Below the pieces are notes generated by a model. It ran no database searches and was not told where the DNA came from. It saw only the letters and a list, made by a program, of their open reading frames with translations. 64,000 nt of DNA, taken from the NCBI GenBank assembly GCA_013398015.1, contig VZRR01002166.1, positions 338,197-402,196 on the forward strand. The letters run 5' to 3'. This document shows, piece after piece, positions 36,945 through 48,800 of the stretch. Made by a program: the position numbers and the translations under genes. Every line of letters begins with the position of its first letter. The first letter of the stretch is position 1. Source of the stretch: Oreocharis arfaki. Its lineage: Eukaryota > Chordata > Aves > Passeriformes > Paramythiidae.

Positions 36945-39328
36945 TAGACACACTGGACACTTTCCACTAGTGCCCGATTCACATTCAGTTAGTGTTGCAA
37001 ATATATGCACCGCTGCCCATAGCATTTTCTGTGTGAGGCATTTATTTTACACTGGGAAGGAGACAGAAGCTGCTTAGAATCCTGAAAGTTTTCTGATTTT
37101 CTGTGTAAATGCTTATCCATTCCACAGTCCACCAGGAAGCCTGTTACCCATTACCCTGCTTTGGCAGAAGTGTTGCAGCTGCCCACGAAGGGAGCAGGAG
37201 GTACCACCAAGTGTCTCAGGTGGCTCCAGCTGTTGTTCTTCTCGTAAAAATGGAGGTGAATTCAGTGCTAGTGAGAACAAATTACTCTCTAAGTTATTAG
37301 GGCCAAAAAGGCATCATCACATTAGGAACTTTTCTTAGCTGCCCTGACAGCTGTTTTGTCTGTCTCCTTGAAAACTTGAAAGCTTGCTGTGTAAAATTGT
37401 TGTGTATTATCTTTAACAAGTGGCTTGGAATTCACTCAGAGTGAACACGCCAAACTTCCTAAAGTGAAAGTTTCAGGCAAATATAATGAAAATAAGTATT
37501 TATCACACAGTGCTGTCACCCCTTGTCTTAAAGACATCAGGAAGCCCTTTCATGACCTTTCTTGTAAAAAGGTAATGAGGAAAAAATTTCTTGGCTTTTT
37601 ATGCATTTCTAATCAAAATGATAATGTGAAAAAGCAGTTGACTCTCTCATAGGATGTTTTATTTCAGTCCTCTCTGCTAGTGTTGTGTAACTGCTAATAA
37701 GTCGTTATCATCATATTCTCCTGTCAAGATTTCAAGGCGGGAGGGAGCTTTCTGACAGGACAACCTTACTATTGCCTGGGGAAGCATATTTTTTGTTTCC
37801 CAAGATAATGCACACTTTCTTTTTAGATTCTGCATATTTTGAGAAAAGATCTTAATTAGAGTTAGTTCTGAACATGATGAAAGTGCAAAACCTGTTTGTT
37901 TCAGTTTTCATGCACTCCATTTTTTGCAAGACATTTTGAGTACTGTAAACTATCAAGAAAGAGCAGAAAATACTCTTCTAATTAAGTAATATACTAAATA
38001 TTCCCTTTGCAGTAATACTCCTGTTTTAGCAGTTATCCCTTTTTCTCGCACCCAGCTGGGAACATGTTCTTCTGTTCTTCATTATGCCCTAGAGAGTGTT
38101 TTGAGCCTAATTGGTGGAAGAACAGATCATTTCAGGGCTTGTCCTGTGGGCTTTTGGGGGGGGCATGAGACTGTCTAAGTGGGACCCTGGCAAAGCTGCA
38201 AGTGAATCATGTTCAGTGGCAATATGTGCTTCTCTCAGAACTGGAATGATTTTGTAGGGGAGGCTGTTTCAGCAGAAGTTACTTTGGGGATTTCCTAACT
38301 CTCCAAGGACAGTTCTGCTGATGCACTGTCTCAGCTTTGTATTTTAAAAATACGCTTTACTTTGAATATTTTCCTTTGTAATATATATTAAATTTTTCTG
38401 AGGGCAAATCAAAAGGAAATATTTACATTTGCTGAAATGAAATGCTTTAAGTGATCTGAAAAAGGGACCTTTTTTAGCCAGAGGAATTTAAATTTTTGAC
38501 TTTCTGCTTAAAAGACAATGAAGTCAGACTTCAGATTTTCCAACCTCCTGAAAACAGGTTTTGCAGGCTTCACATAACATGGTTATGAAACTATTATTTC
38601 CCATGTTTTCTCTCTGTAGCAGCTCTACAGCTGGATTATTTTCTCATCTGCAAAACATGTCTTCACTTACTGGTTCAGGAAACTAGGCCAGATAATACTA
38701 ATGATTTAATCCCAAATCAAAATATCACTTACAAATTTATCTCTCTCCTGCAGCAATTTAGTGCTGTGCAGTGGAGATATTTCATTGGCCAAACCAGTCA
38801 GTGCAGAAAACAGTGTTGGGCCAGCCGAACTAGCATAGCTATTTTGGCACTCTCTGGATGCAGCAGGATTTGTCAGAAAAGCTTGTAAATACAAAATAAT
38901 GATAAAATCTCCCATTCCTTTGGGGTTGTGGTCCTCATACTGCACCACTGAAGTTTGTTGGGGCTTTGGCTAAAAACTGGTATCTCCTATTTTTAAATCA
39001 GGTGAGCCCTAGATAGTAACACTTTGCTAGTGGTAGTAAAACTAACAAATACCCGTATTTCTTGCTGGAGTGGCCAGCCTGGGAGTCCCTGGAAATGCTG
39101 TCTTATATGCCTCCATTTTTTGGTTTAGGAGAGACATTCTCTTCTAAGAGTTTCAAGTTTCCTACATAATTTTTTTTTCTCTTCCCAGTGTTATAATTGG
39201 TTTCAGGAATTACTCATCTCAAGGTAGCTTGCCTTTGGAATGATTTGTTGGATTTGAGTCTTCTGTGATGTCACACCAAAAAAGTTAATGAGTAATGTGC
39301 TTCTTTCTAATGTTCTTCTTTCAAATAA
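36945..39328. other. Intron, nothing specific
   Basis: AT-rich, including a run of eight G at 38156-38163. No gene or repeat family was recognised. Confidence 0.5.
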
Positions 39329-39357
39329 ATAAAGAAAGAAAGAAAGAAAGAAAGAAA
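39329..39357 (+). repeat. (AAAG)n microsatellite
   Basis: Seven AAAG-type units follow an AATAAATAA leader and run into ATATAGAAAAAG. The A-rich start suggests it may have grown from the poly-A end of an old insertion, but no element is recognisable upstream. Confidence 0.95.
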
Positions 39358-39359
39358 TA

Positions 39360-39960
39360 TAGAAAAAGAGGTGTGCCTGGGTGGGAGAACAGGGAGAGAG
39401 TGACAGGGGTTAGGTAGAAACATATCACCCTTATGAGAGTCCCAGCAACGTTTCATTGTTCCCCTCTATCTGGTCTTCTTGGTGAGGGTCGCCTGCAGCC
39501 TTGCTGCCAAAAAGTACAGAATCTCGTGGATTAATATATGTTTGTGCCAGGTGAGACCACCCATGTGCCTTCCCTGGGGAGGGCAAGTATGACACTGACC
39601 CTTGTAACACTGTGGATCTGTTGCATCATGTTGCAGTGCTCTGGTGCAGGGTCTGGGGACCCCTTTGGGGGGGGGGCCTTTGATGGGCCATGACACCCCT
39701 CTGTCTTTCACATGGATGCAGCTTCTCCCCGGGTGAAGAGGGCCCTCAGCTGGGCTTTTCTGCACAGAGGAGGATGGGCGTTCACTGCCTCTGACCAGAG
39801 GCTTTTCCAACACACACCGAAAACCTCTCCTGCCCCTGCACCCTTTGGTGTGAGGGTCCCTTCGAGCCTGGCAGCTGATAGCCCTGTTGCTGTGGTCTCT
39901 ACCCCAAAGGTGCTAAGCTTGATCCCTCTGTGAATGTATTCTTCTCTCCCCAGCCCAGAC
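39360..39960. other. GC-richer unclassified stretch next to the AAAG repeat
   Basis: The stretch carries a run of ten G (39667-39676) and is clearly less AT-rich than its surroundings. A 115-codon frame lies on the - strand (39466-39813) without recognisable domains. It could be an eroded LTR or another old insertion, but terminal repeats were not found. Confidence 0.4.
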
Positions 39961-41936
39961 CTGAGTCACTTTATCTTATCAATGTGCAGTCCAGGACTCC
40001 ATTCAGGATTTTGGTGGTTTTCTCTGCAGCTTTTATACAGTTTTGCTATAATAGGCAAAAGTCCTTAATAAAGATATTTAAGCCATAAATTCTAGCATTT
40101 CAGTCTGTGACAGCAAAGGCCTCAGTTCACCTCGGATTTCACCTTGTTCTTCCTGAACTTCGCAGGGACTTCGCAGCTGCATGGGTACAGCTTTCCCTCT
40201 GCTTGGTCCTTGTTAGAGCTGAAACATCCTGCAGCACTAAAATTGGGTGTTTGTGATTACTTGACAGGAGCAATCTCTTTGCTGTTTTATTTCTGACACC
40301 ATGCCATCGAAGCTCTCCTGAAACAGTGTGCACTCACGTGGGAACAGCAGCATGTTCCCAGTACATGGGCACACTTCTAGTCCTGACGTGCTGTAGGGTT
40401 TGTTCTGCCTTGTTACAAGGAGCTACAAAGCAAGCAACCTGCCATTACAGAAGTGGGGTGGCAGCAGGGAATATTAGTAACTGCTTCCTGTTGGTAGGAT
40501 TTTTCCAAGTAAGAAAGAATCCAGATTTGGAAGGTGTTCCATTTTGCATGAAATACTGTGGAGGAGGGCTGTGAATGATGCAGCAACAAAAGCCTAACTT
40601 CTTTCTTTGCTTTAATTCTGAAAGATAAAGCCCAGACATGGGGAATGAGCTATTACTAGAAGTAACAGAATAAACTGGGCACAGAAAAATTTTGGTAGGA
40701 ACATTTTTCCAATAATAATGCTGCGGACTTTGGAAGTATCAAAAATTCTTTGTTCTGATTTACTTGAATTTGCCCAGAGAAAGCAGTTAGGGAAGGGATT
40801 GTTCAGACTGTTTCGCAGGTGTCAGTGTTATGCCAGCTCCATCTTCTAGATGGCCTTTCTATGCAACCTTGCATACATAGCCTGTTCCAGAGCAGAAAAT
40901 TTCTTGTTCAGTTATGCTGAACAGTTAATATTTGTTCTCTAGGAAAGTGCTTTCATGAACCATTAAGTTGACGCTTACTTTTTGTAAGTATCCAGCCTGT
41001 TTCATTCTAAAAAAAAAAAAGCCCAAGACACAGAAATCAAAAGCTGTGTTCCAAGCAGTGTATTGAAAATAGTCCATGTGTTCACACTGCCTCTGTGCCC
41101 AGGTGTGGCATCAGGCAGTCCTGCAGCAGAGACCACTTCAAGAAGGAACGCAGGGACCATCCAGCATGAAAGCAGCTTTGCTGCAAGTATCCCTAAAGGG
41201 CAGTTTGCATTTATCCTGATGGAGCATCTTTCTCCTGAGTGGTGACTTGTGACCTCTCGCAGAGAAGGGTGAGTACATTGAAAGGCAGAAATAACATGCC
41301 TGAAGGCCAGGATTTGCAAATGCTGTAAATAAGAACAGCTCCTCAGGCTGGAGTGCCGTACTAAGTCCTCAGCACTGGTAAAGTAAGGGCACTCACGTGC
41401 TTCTGGTTTCAAAGGTGCTCTGATTTAAGCTGCCCGTTGCTGGTCTCCAGTGGGCCAGGTATAGCCAAACCCTAGTGAGCCACCAGAGCTGTCTCCACAG
41501 CCCTGTTACCTGATGATAACCCTTGGCGAGCATATGGAAAGGTGAAGGGTAGAGCTGCCCTGGGAGCATTGCACCACCTCAGGAATCCCTGTGAAACAGG
41601 CATCTGGTGTGAGATAATAACCTCCATGGGACAGCCCTGGCCAGCACAAGTGTATAAGGGGCACCCTTGACACAGAGCAAAAGGTCTTAACATAGCTCCC
41701 TGGGCTTTGCAAGTAAAAGTTCATTGCTCCCCAGGCTCGTGGTGTCAAGACCACAAAGTGTCACGTGTAAGTGAAGTGCAAAGGCAGACTGAGGTTTGGA
41801 GAAAAATGCTTGGGGCATTTGGGGAATGAATAGGGAATAGGGCCTTTGTTTTTTTTATTTAAACTTCCTTTTACATTGGGAAGTGTCACTTTTGAATCCA
41901 GGTGTAATTTCTGGGAGAAACTTAAAAACACTGTGA

Positions 41937-42119
41937 CCCTCAGAGGAAAAGAAACCTCAATTAGAATCAGCAATATCAACAGAGGAGATTGAGAATGCAG
42001 TATCATGTCTTCCTGGCAAAGCATTGACACCAGATGGCTTCAACTCAGTTTTGCAAGTACTCACAAGAACATCTGGTTCCTTGAATGCATCAGCTGTTTC
42101 ACCTCTTTCTGAGCTGCAG
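41937..42119 (+). mobile_element. Possible relic of a LINE reverse-transcriptase ORF
   Basis: A 61-codon open frame between stops at 41934 and 42120 reads ISTEEIENAVSCLPGKALTPDG and on. The pattern of an acidic TEEIENA helix, then GKA, then PDG four residues later matches the N-terminal reverse-transcriptase motif of L1/Tx1-type LINEs (family form T-E-E-I..A-I..L..GKAPGPDGF). GKA is at 42015-42023 and PDG at 42030-42038. CR1 proteins have a different sequence here, so this would not be CR1. Downstream the similarity fades quickly and the frame closes. It could be chance; the spacing of the motif is the main support. Confidence 0.4.
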
Positions 42120-45100
42120 TAAGTTGCTCATTTCTCATATTGCCACCTCTTATACATAGTCGTAACAAAAAGCTAAAATCAGTGTGCAATCCACAAGTAC
42201 TTATGCCTGTGATTTGTCAAGAAACTGAATCTTACAAGTAACAATCAGCTTTATTTCCTTCAGTCAGTTATAATGTCAGGAAAATGCTGTACCTCAGCTG
42301 TTGGGAAAACTTTCCAAGAGCCTTGCTCTGATGACATATGTTCCTGCCTATACACGCCCCCATATTCATGGCACTGCTGACATTTCAGGAGGCTATTTTA
42401 ATTGCTTTGGAATATAAAATTCAATTCTGAATTTTAAGAGAGAGAAGAGAAATTCTGTGTGGAAGCTACTTTTTGTAGATTTTGAGTGTTTTCTCATGAT
42501 TTCTTCCTTCTTTCATTTTTCTTCATTGTGTATTATGCAATGAAAAGAATGCTGAGAGAGCTGGTGGTACTAGAAATTGCCTTGGATTGGTTCTTATCAC
42601 AAAATGCCTTTCCTTTTTGGCCTTTACACCAGAAATAATCATGAGCAGGTTGCTGCCAGTTTTGGTTTCTGGCCTAGAAACCTCACGGGTGTGCCAAAAG
42701 CAGTATTAAGCAAAAAGCCTTGGAGCGTCATATACTATAGTTGTAGCTTTCCTGTTTTAAATGTGCTGCCTTGGGTGTGAGATTGGGATGGATTGCAGAT
42801 TGCCCTGGGCTCAAGTGAGAACACACTCATTTTGCCAAATGAGTGTATATACAAGGGAGGAAGAAAAAATGGGATGTTTTATGGGGTTTTTATTACCTAA
42901 AAACCTCCAGTCATAAATAACGGGTATGGTATTTGATCCAGCAGCCTGTAGGAAATAGGAATCAATGTCAGCTTCATTCTGGAACTGCATCCTGTGGGTT
43001 TTCCCTGTCTGTGCTAAATAAATGCAGGGGGTTTCAGAACTCCTAGTTCCCTGCACAACTGCCCTTTTCTCTCCCTCTTTCTGTTTTGGTAGATGCGAGT
43101 TGCTCTTATATCTTGTTCATCTAAATAAACCAAAGAAAAGTGTAATAATTGATTTGAAAGACTTCTAAGGTGTCATATTTGATTTACATATTTGATAAAA
43201 GGCATGGGCTTGCATCCTTTGGACAATATACTGTTAGCAGAGCTTATGACATTCTGGGTTTTGGGGTTTTTCTGAGCAGTGGTATTTCCTCTTGGAATAA
43301 AGCAGAGCACAAAATTGTTCATACAGCCAGGAATTGGTCCAACAATTTATGAAAGTAGCAACACTGGCATGCATAAGTGCATTTCATCCAGTCTTTTTGT
43401 TACAGCAATAGTGACATCTTAAACTAGAGTGGTTTTGGCAGAGGGTCCCAAGAACTGGGTGTTTCTTTATTTTGTTGTTATTTCTCCATTTGTTTTTAAT
43501 GACAACCTCTGGCACTCTGACAGATGCCTTCTATTTGCTACTCCAGAGAGCAGGCATGGCCCCTGAGAGCTTGGCAAGACAAGAAAGGGGGTATGTGACA
43601 GGTCCTAGAGCAAAGGCATCATATCTGTGCCGAGGTTATCTCTACAATATGAATCCCTTAGAGAAGTAAAGCTTTGGAAAAGACCACTTGCCTTCCCTAA
43701 CCTGAAATGGGCATTCAAGCCCATGCCAGAGGCTGTTGTCCTAAATAAACTAGTGCTTGTGTCTTCTCATGACATTTTCCATTCCCAACAACTTTTAAAT
43801 TAGGTCCAATCTATTTATCTTTTTTTTCCCCCTTGCTTAGACTTTTTAGAGGAATGATTTTTCATTCTTCTCAGACAGCTGAGTTGGAAATGGACTTTTG
43901 AAGGATGATGGTCCTGTCAGTGATGGAGAAATATGGAGTGTCAGAGTATGATGAAATATCTTCCAGTTACTCTGCCTTTCTGTGTGGGAAGCTGGCTAAA
44001 AGCCAATTGCAGTAAGCCCTGAAATACTCTCTAATGAGTGAAAGCTCCCACCCCTGAGAAGAGACACCAGGGTAGCTTAGCAGGTGTGGCTTAAAAATCA
44101 GTCAGAAATGAAAATACTTCATGCTTCCATAGGACTGTGGGTGTGCAGAGTGGTCAGAAAAGAGAATTTGAATTCACTGAGAAGAGGGGACACTTTCCAG
44201 TGACCTCATTTTGACATCTAAACCCATCAGTGCATTCTCCATCTGCCCCAGACCTGAGCGGTTCTGAAATTCTGCTTCGCCAACTGCAAATGGCAACAAC
44301 AGCTTTTAGGGAGAGGCAGCTGAAATTTTCTGTAAGTTTTGTGTCCCATAAACTTGCAAACTCTCTGGGATTGATTATCTGGCATTTCAGCTGATGTGTG
44401 TATAAAGAGATGAAATCCCTATAAAAGGAGCTACATTTAGTAAACTGAAACAAACTGAAATCCAAAGAAACCAACTCTTTTGTGATATAATAACATGCCA
44501 CATACACCCTTTCTAGGTTTTTCTCCTTGATTATAGGTGTTATATGCTTCATTAAGTACTGTTATTGTATCAATCAAGTACTTTTCCAGTTCCTAATTGC
44601 CAGGCTGGGAGCTGGTAACTGTGGTATCTTGGCCAAGGAACAGTTCAGGAATGACAATTATTTGGGTATTAATTAGTTTTCCTAAAGGCCTTGATTATTT
44701 TAAAATCCACATGAGTCTCTTGTATTTTTATTTGCCTTTTTGAGCGTTTGATTGGCCTTTAAATGGGTCACTCCATTTTGTACTAGTAAGTAACATATTA
44801 ATAATACACATGAGCACTGATTTTCAGCAAATAAAAAGTTCAGTAGTGATAGAAATATTTTCAAGTTACCCAGGATTATTTTATACTTGTTTCAAATGAA
44901 AATATTTTAAAGAGCAGGTCAGTCAAATTAACCCAGTAGGTATTTCTGCAGAAGGTGATGATAAAAAAATTGCAGTGGAGTTAAATCTAGTTGTTATTTT
45001 GGATTTTTCTGGTTTTAAGTGATACACAAGGGATTCACATGTGCAAACAATCACAGCAAATACATGAAAACATTTGAGAGTGACAGCAAAACATGTTTGG

Positions 45101-45832
45101 ATTCTTTGAGAAATCTCACTTGCATAGAGAGTGAAGAAACTCAAAGCCTAGAATTAATTTTTCATTACAAGTTTCACCCCTTGCATATTGCACCTATTTG
45201 GCACCACCATAAAGCCACACTCAGGCCAAAATATTGACTGTAATAATTTGCATAATTAGTCCAGGCTTTGGTTGTTACTACAGTACCATGTAAGAAGACC
45301 AGATGTGTTTTATTTAGAAGGATGCTGACAGATACACAGGGTTTTCTAGCAATTCATCAGTCCAAAGCACAAGGTTAATTACACAGTGTATCAACAAACA
45401 GTAACTTCTCAAGTCAGTACCTCTTTCTGCAAATCCAGAGCCAAATTAAAAGTTAAAGACTCTTCTCTCTTTGATATGTATTTTTCAAGCAGTGAGAGAG
45501 CAGCACAGAAGAAGTTCACGTTGACATCCCATCCAGCTTCTGCCGTGACTCCTGTCTGACCCAACAGGCTCTTCACAAGAGCCAGGCAATGTATTTACCC
45601 TGAGTAAAGCTCGACATAACCCTCAGCCAGGGGAAGCACATAGAAGCTCTCAGGGCAGGCCTGCTTTTTAATTCAGTGTCTTGCTTGCTCAGGCAAAGAG
45701 CACTGGATATTTAATGAACAGTTAAAAATTACTGGAAAAAACTCCGAGGGAAAGAACAGCATGTTTTTGGTATCCCTTATTTATAGAGCCCTATACTTGC
45801 ATTGAATTAATTCCTGAGCTAGGTATTACTGG
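42120..45832. other. Intron, nothing specific apart from the perfect hairpin at 42823
   Basis: An octamer ATTTGCAT is embedded in AATTTGCATAATTAG at 45245-45259 just before the AAT repeat. Open frames reach 132 codons on the - strand without domains. Confidence 0.5.
42823..42846. repeat. Perfect inverted repeat, 10-base arms, 4-base loop
   Basis: ACACTCATTT at 42823-42832, loop TGCC, then AAATGAGTGT at 42837-42846. It makes a compact perfect hairpin. No element ends or duplicated flanks are seen around it. Confidence 0.9.
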
Positions 45833-45883
45833 AATAATAATAATAATAATAATAATAACAATAATAATAATAATAATAATAAT
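45833..45883 (+). repeat. (AAT)n microsatellite
   Basis: About 17 AAT units with one interruption (AACAAT) near the middle, a likely polymorphic marker. The tyrosine-rich open frame on the - strand at 45819-46004 is made by this repeat. Confidence 0.97.
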
Positions 45884-48800
45884 TTTTAAAGAGCATAGTA
45901 TACCTCAGAGGGAAAAAATAATCTTGAAGTTGCCTGCATTGAAGGTAGTTCTGTATTTTGCGGGATAATGGCGCATGCTGCTGATAAGCAAAACTTCCCT
46001 CCATCAGTGGGATGTGGGTTTATCATTTTCTGATAGGCGCAGTCGGTTGTCTGTGTGTTCATTGCTGATTGATAGCCCATATAAAAGCTGTACCGAGGGA
46101 AATGCTTTTGCCTATGGTGGATTCTTCTTTATTGGATTTTTAAGATACAAATTTAATAAATCTCAGTTTTAATTAACAAAGTAAATATAAAACTGAGTTA
46201 CGAGTTTAAAGGGAAAATGTACAGGAACCCCATGACTCCACAGAAGATCTGATTTTTTTTCAGCCTTGAGACATATTTAGTCTTCTGTTTATTCTTGTCT
46301 GGCAGAAACATTTCATATGCTAGGAAAGGTTAATTGTTTCTGAAAAGAAATAAAAATCACTGTAGAAAAAAAATCCCTAATTTTTAATTGTGGGTGGTTG
46401 TTTATCACCATGAAGTTGTTCTCCTGTGTATTTGATGTGTGGCCATATTCTTCTTCTGTCTTATTGTAAAAGAGTGCAGTGAGTATCTTTATGGGGTTTT
46501 TTTCTTAGCTGAGATTTCTTTAGATCCCTCTGAGTCCCTAATATGCATCTGGCAGGTTTAATATTAATTTACAGTGAAGGTGCTACTGTGGCCTGCTGGC
46601 ACTGCTGTGCTTCGGGGAAGTCGCTGGTGTCTGCTGCTTGCATTCCTCTGCTGGACCAGCTATCATCTCTGTGTCAGAGTTAGGCAACTAAACTCAAAGT
46701 TCGGGTTCAAACTTGCTTGGACTTAAAGCATCTCTTCCGTAACTCAGGAGCAGGTGCAGAAGAGCAACTGCGAGAGGTGTCAGCACTTGTGGCACTGTCT
46801 GTTGGATCCTGGTGATGCTCCCAGGGCACTCTTAGAGATGCCCAGAGATAGTATTTTGCATCCCAGATGGTAAAAGTGTGAATCCAGAGATCTCAGAGTG
46901 GCTGCTGGAGCCTTGGGCCCTTTGTTCCTCTTGTGCCAAGTGCTGGCATGCAGTCAAGGATGTTTTCTCCTTTGTTCACATTAAGGGAAGGGGCAAGGCT
47001 GGAGCTGGCTGAGCTGACACTCCTGCCAGTGAAAGGGCTTGGGCAGGGAGAGGAGCCTGAGCTGAGTTTGCTTATCCAAGTTCTTGCTGTCACCCAATTC
47101 TTCTTCCCCAGCGAACCAGCCTACCCCTTCCCAGACAGTTTCACACAAGGCAAATTCACAAGAGAGATGGATACAGTGGGAGATTATGCTTTTCTGCTCT
47201 AATACATCTTCAGCTGGGGCCCTACTTTGGTTGTGACCTGTGCTAGGCCTGAGCACTGGGCCCCATCTCAAAGAAAGTGCTGCTTCTCTAACCTTGGGAA
47301 AGGCAGAGGAGGAATATTGCTTGTTATTTGCAAAAATTCCTCAGCAATCCTAAGCTCCCCTGGAAAGTACCTGGCAGCTTTTGGGTGAAAAATAACCAAA
47401 CATCTAAAAACTACAGATCGGAGCTGGCAACACATGCACCCTGTGCAGTGCCCCAGTGGGAGTTTTGTTGAACCCTTGAAGGGTATTAAACTAGAAAGGT
47501 TAGAAGGGTTAACTTTGCTTTCAAAAAAAAAAAGTGTCTTACAAACCCCCAAACCTGTAATTAACTCCATAATTAGTAGGATGGTTTTTAAGTGGGTGTT
47601 GGTCCAATTCATGTGAGAGTATGAGCTCTTTCCAATATGCACATGTACCAGCACCATCATTTTCAGAGATCACTTGGACAAAATGAGGAGACAGCCTCTA
47701 AGAAGGTGTGGGAAGGGTGGTTTGGGACCCTTTTTATTTTCTTCTCCTGTCACTGTGTTCATGGAATTGGTTATTCTCTCTGAGCACCCGCCCAGGTGCT
47801 CAGCATGTGTGGGACTGTGTCTGGGAGACTGGCTGGTAAATTTGACAGGCTTTTTATTATCTTTATTTTCATTTAAACATTTACATCACATCTCATTGCT
47901 TTCTCTTGGCTGTAATTAAAGATCCTGTGGAATTAAGAAGCATTAAATTCCTTGAGAATTCAGCCTTGGGAATTTGCCCAGAGGCACACAGCTTAAAGGC
48001 CTCCACTAGGCTTCACTTTCCTGGAGTCACCTCCCCCTCCCCTGCTTTTTCCAAGCCTTTGTAAAAAGGAACCATCTTTTCAGTTTTGCTAATTAATTGC
48101 TCTTGCCAGCCAACAGATGTTTTGTAGCCTTTGAAGACCAGGCATAGTCAGGTTTATAACTTCTGTAGCCTTACACTGCCTATGTAATTTTAACAAGGAC
48201 ACCTGAAGCTCAAGAGGAAGACAGGTTTTTAAAGACAGATAAAGAGTTACAATATTTGAAGAACATCATCCCTCCCTGTATTGGATTGGATGAATATTCC
48301 CATCCCTTTACCAACATTTTTTAAGTTCTGGGCATGGTGCTCCGTGGTCTGAGAATGAACTTATCATTCAAGAGATCTCATAGAATTATTTATTTGTTTA
48401 TCATTTGTGATCTTAAAGGCCATGGCAATAGAAGCCACAAAGGTAACCTTGGGCAGCGCAGGGGAAGAGATTCAGGCTTGAATCTGACTTAGCTGAGCCC
48501 TAAGGCTGAGCAAGGAGTTGCTTTGGTTCCCCCTCAGCAACTCTGCTCACACCCTGTGGGCTGTTTGGCTGCTCACACTCTCTTGTGTAGGGATATTTGG
48601 GAAGGCCTTCGGCAAAAAAATCACCAAGACTTGTTCTTATTGCTAAGGATAGCAGTTAGTACAGCAGAATTGGTGGGTCAGGGCACTTGATCTTCCCTCC
48701 TGTTGTCTACATTATTAAAAATGATCTCACTGAAACAAACACCATCAATCAGTGCCAGCTGCAGTTTAGCAGGAGTGTAGACAAGGACAAACCACACATT

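Noticed and set aside
45819..46004. Tyrosine-rich open frame on the - strand
   Set aside because: Produced by the AAT microsatellite.
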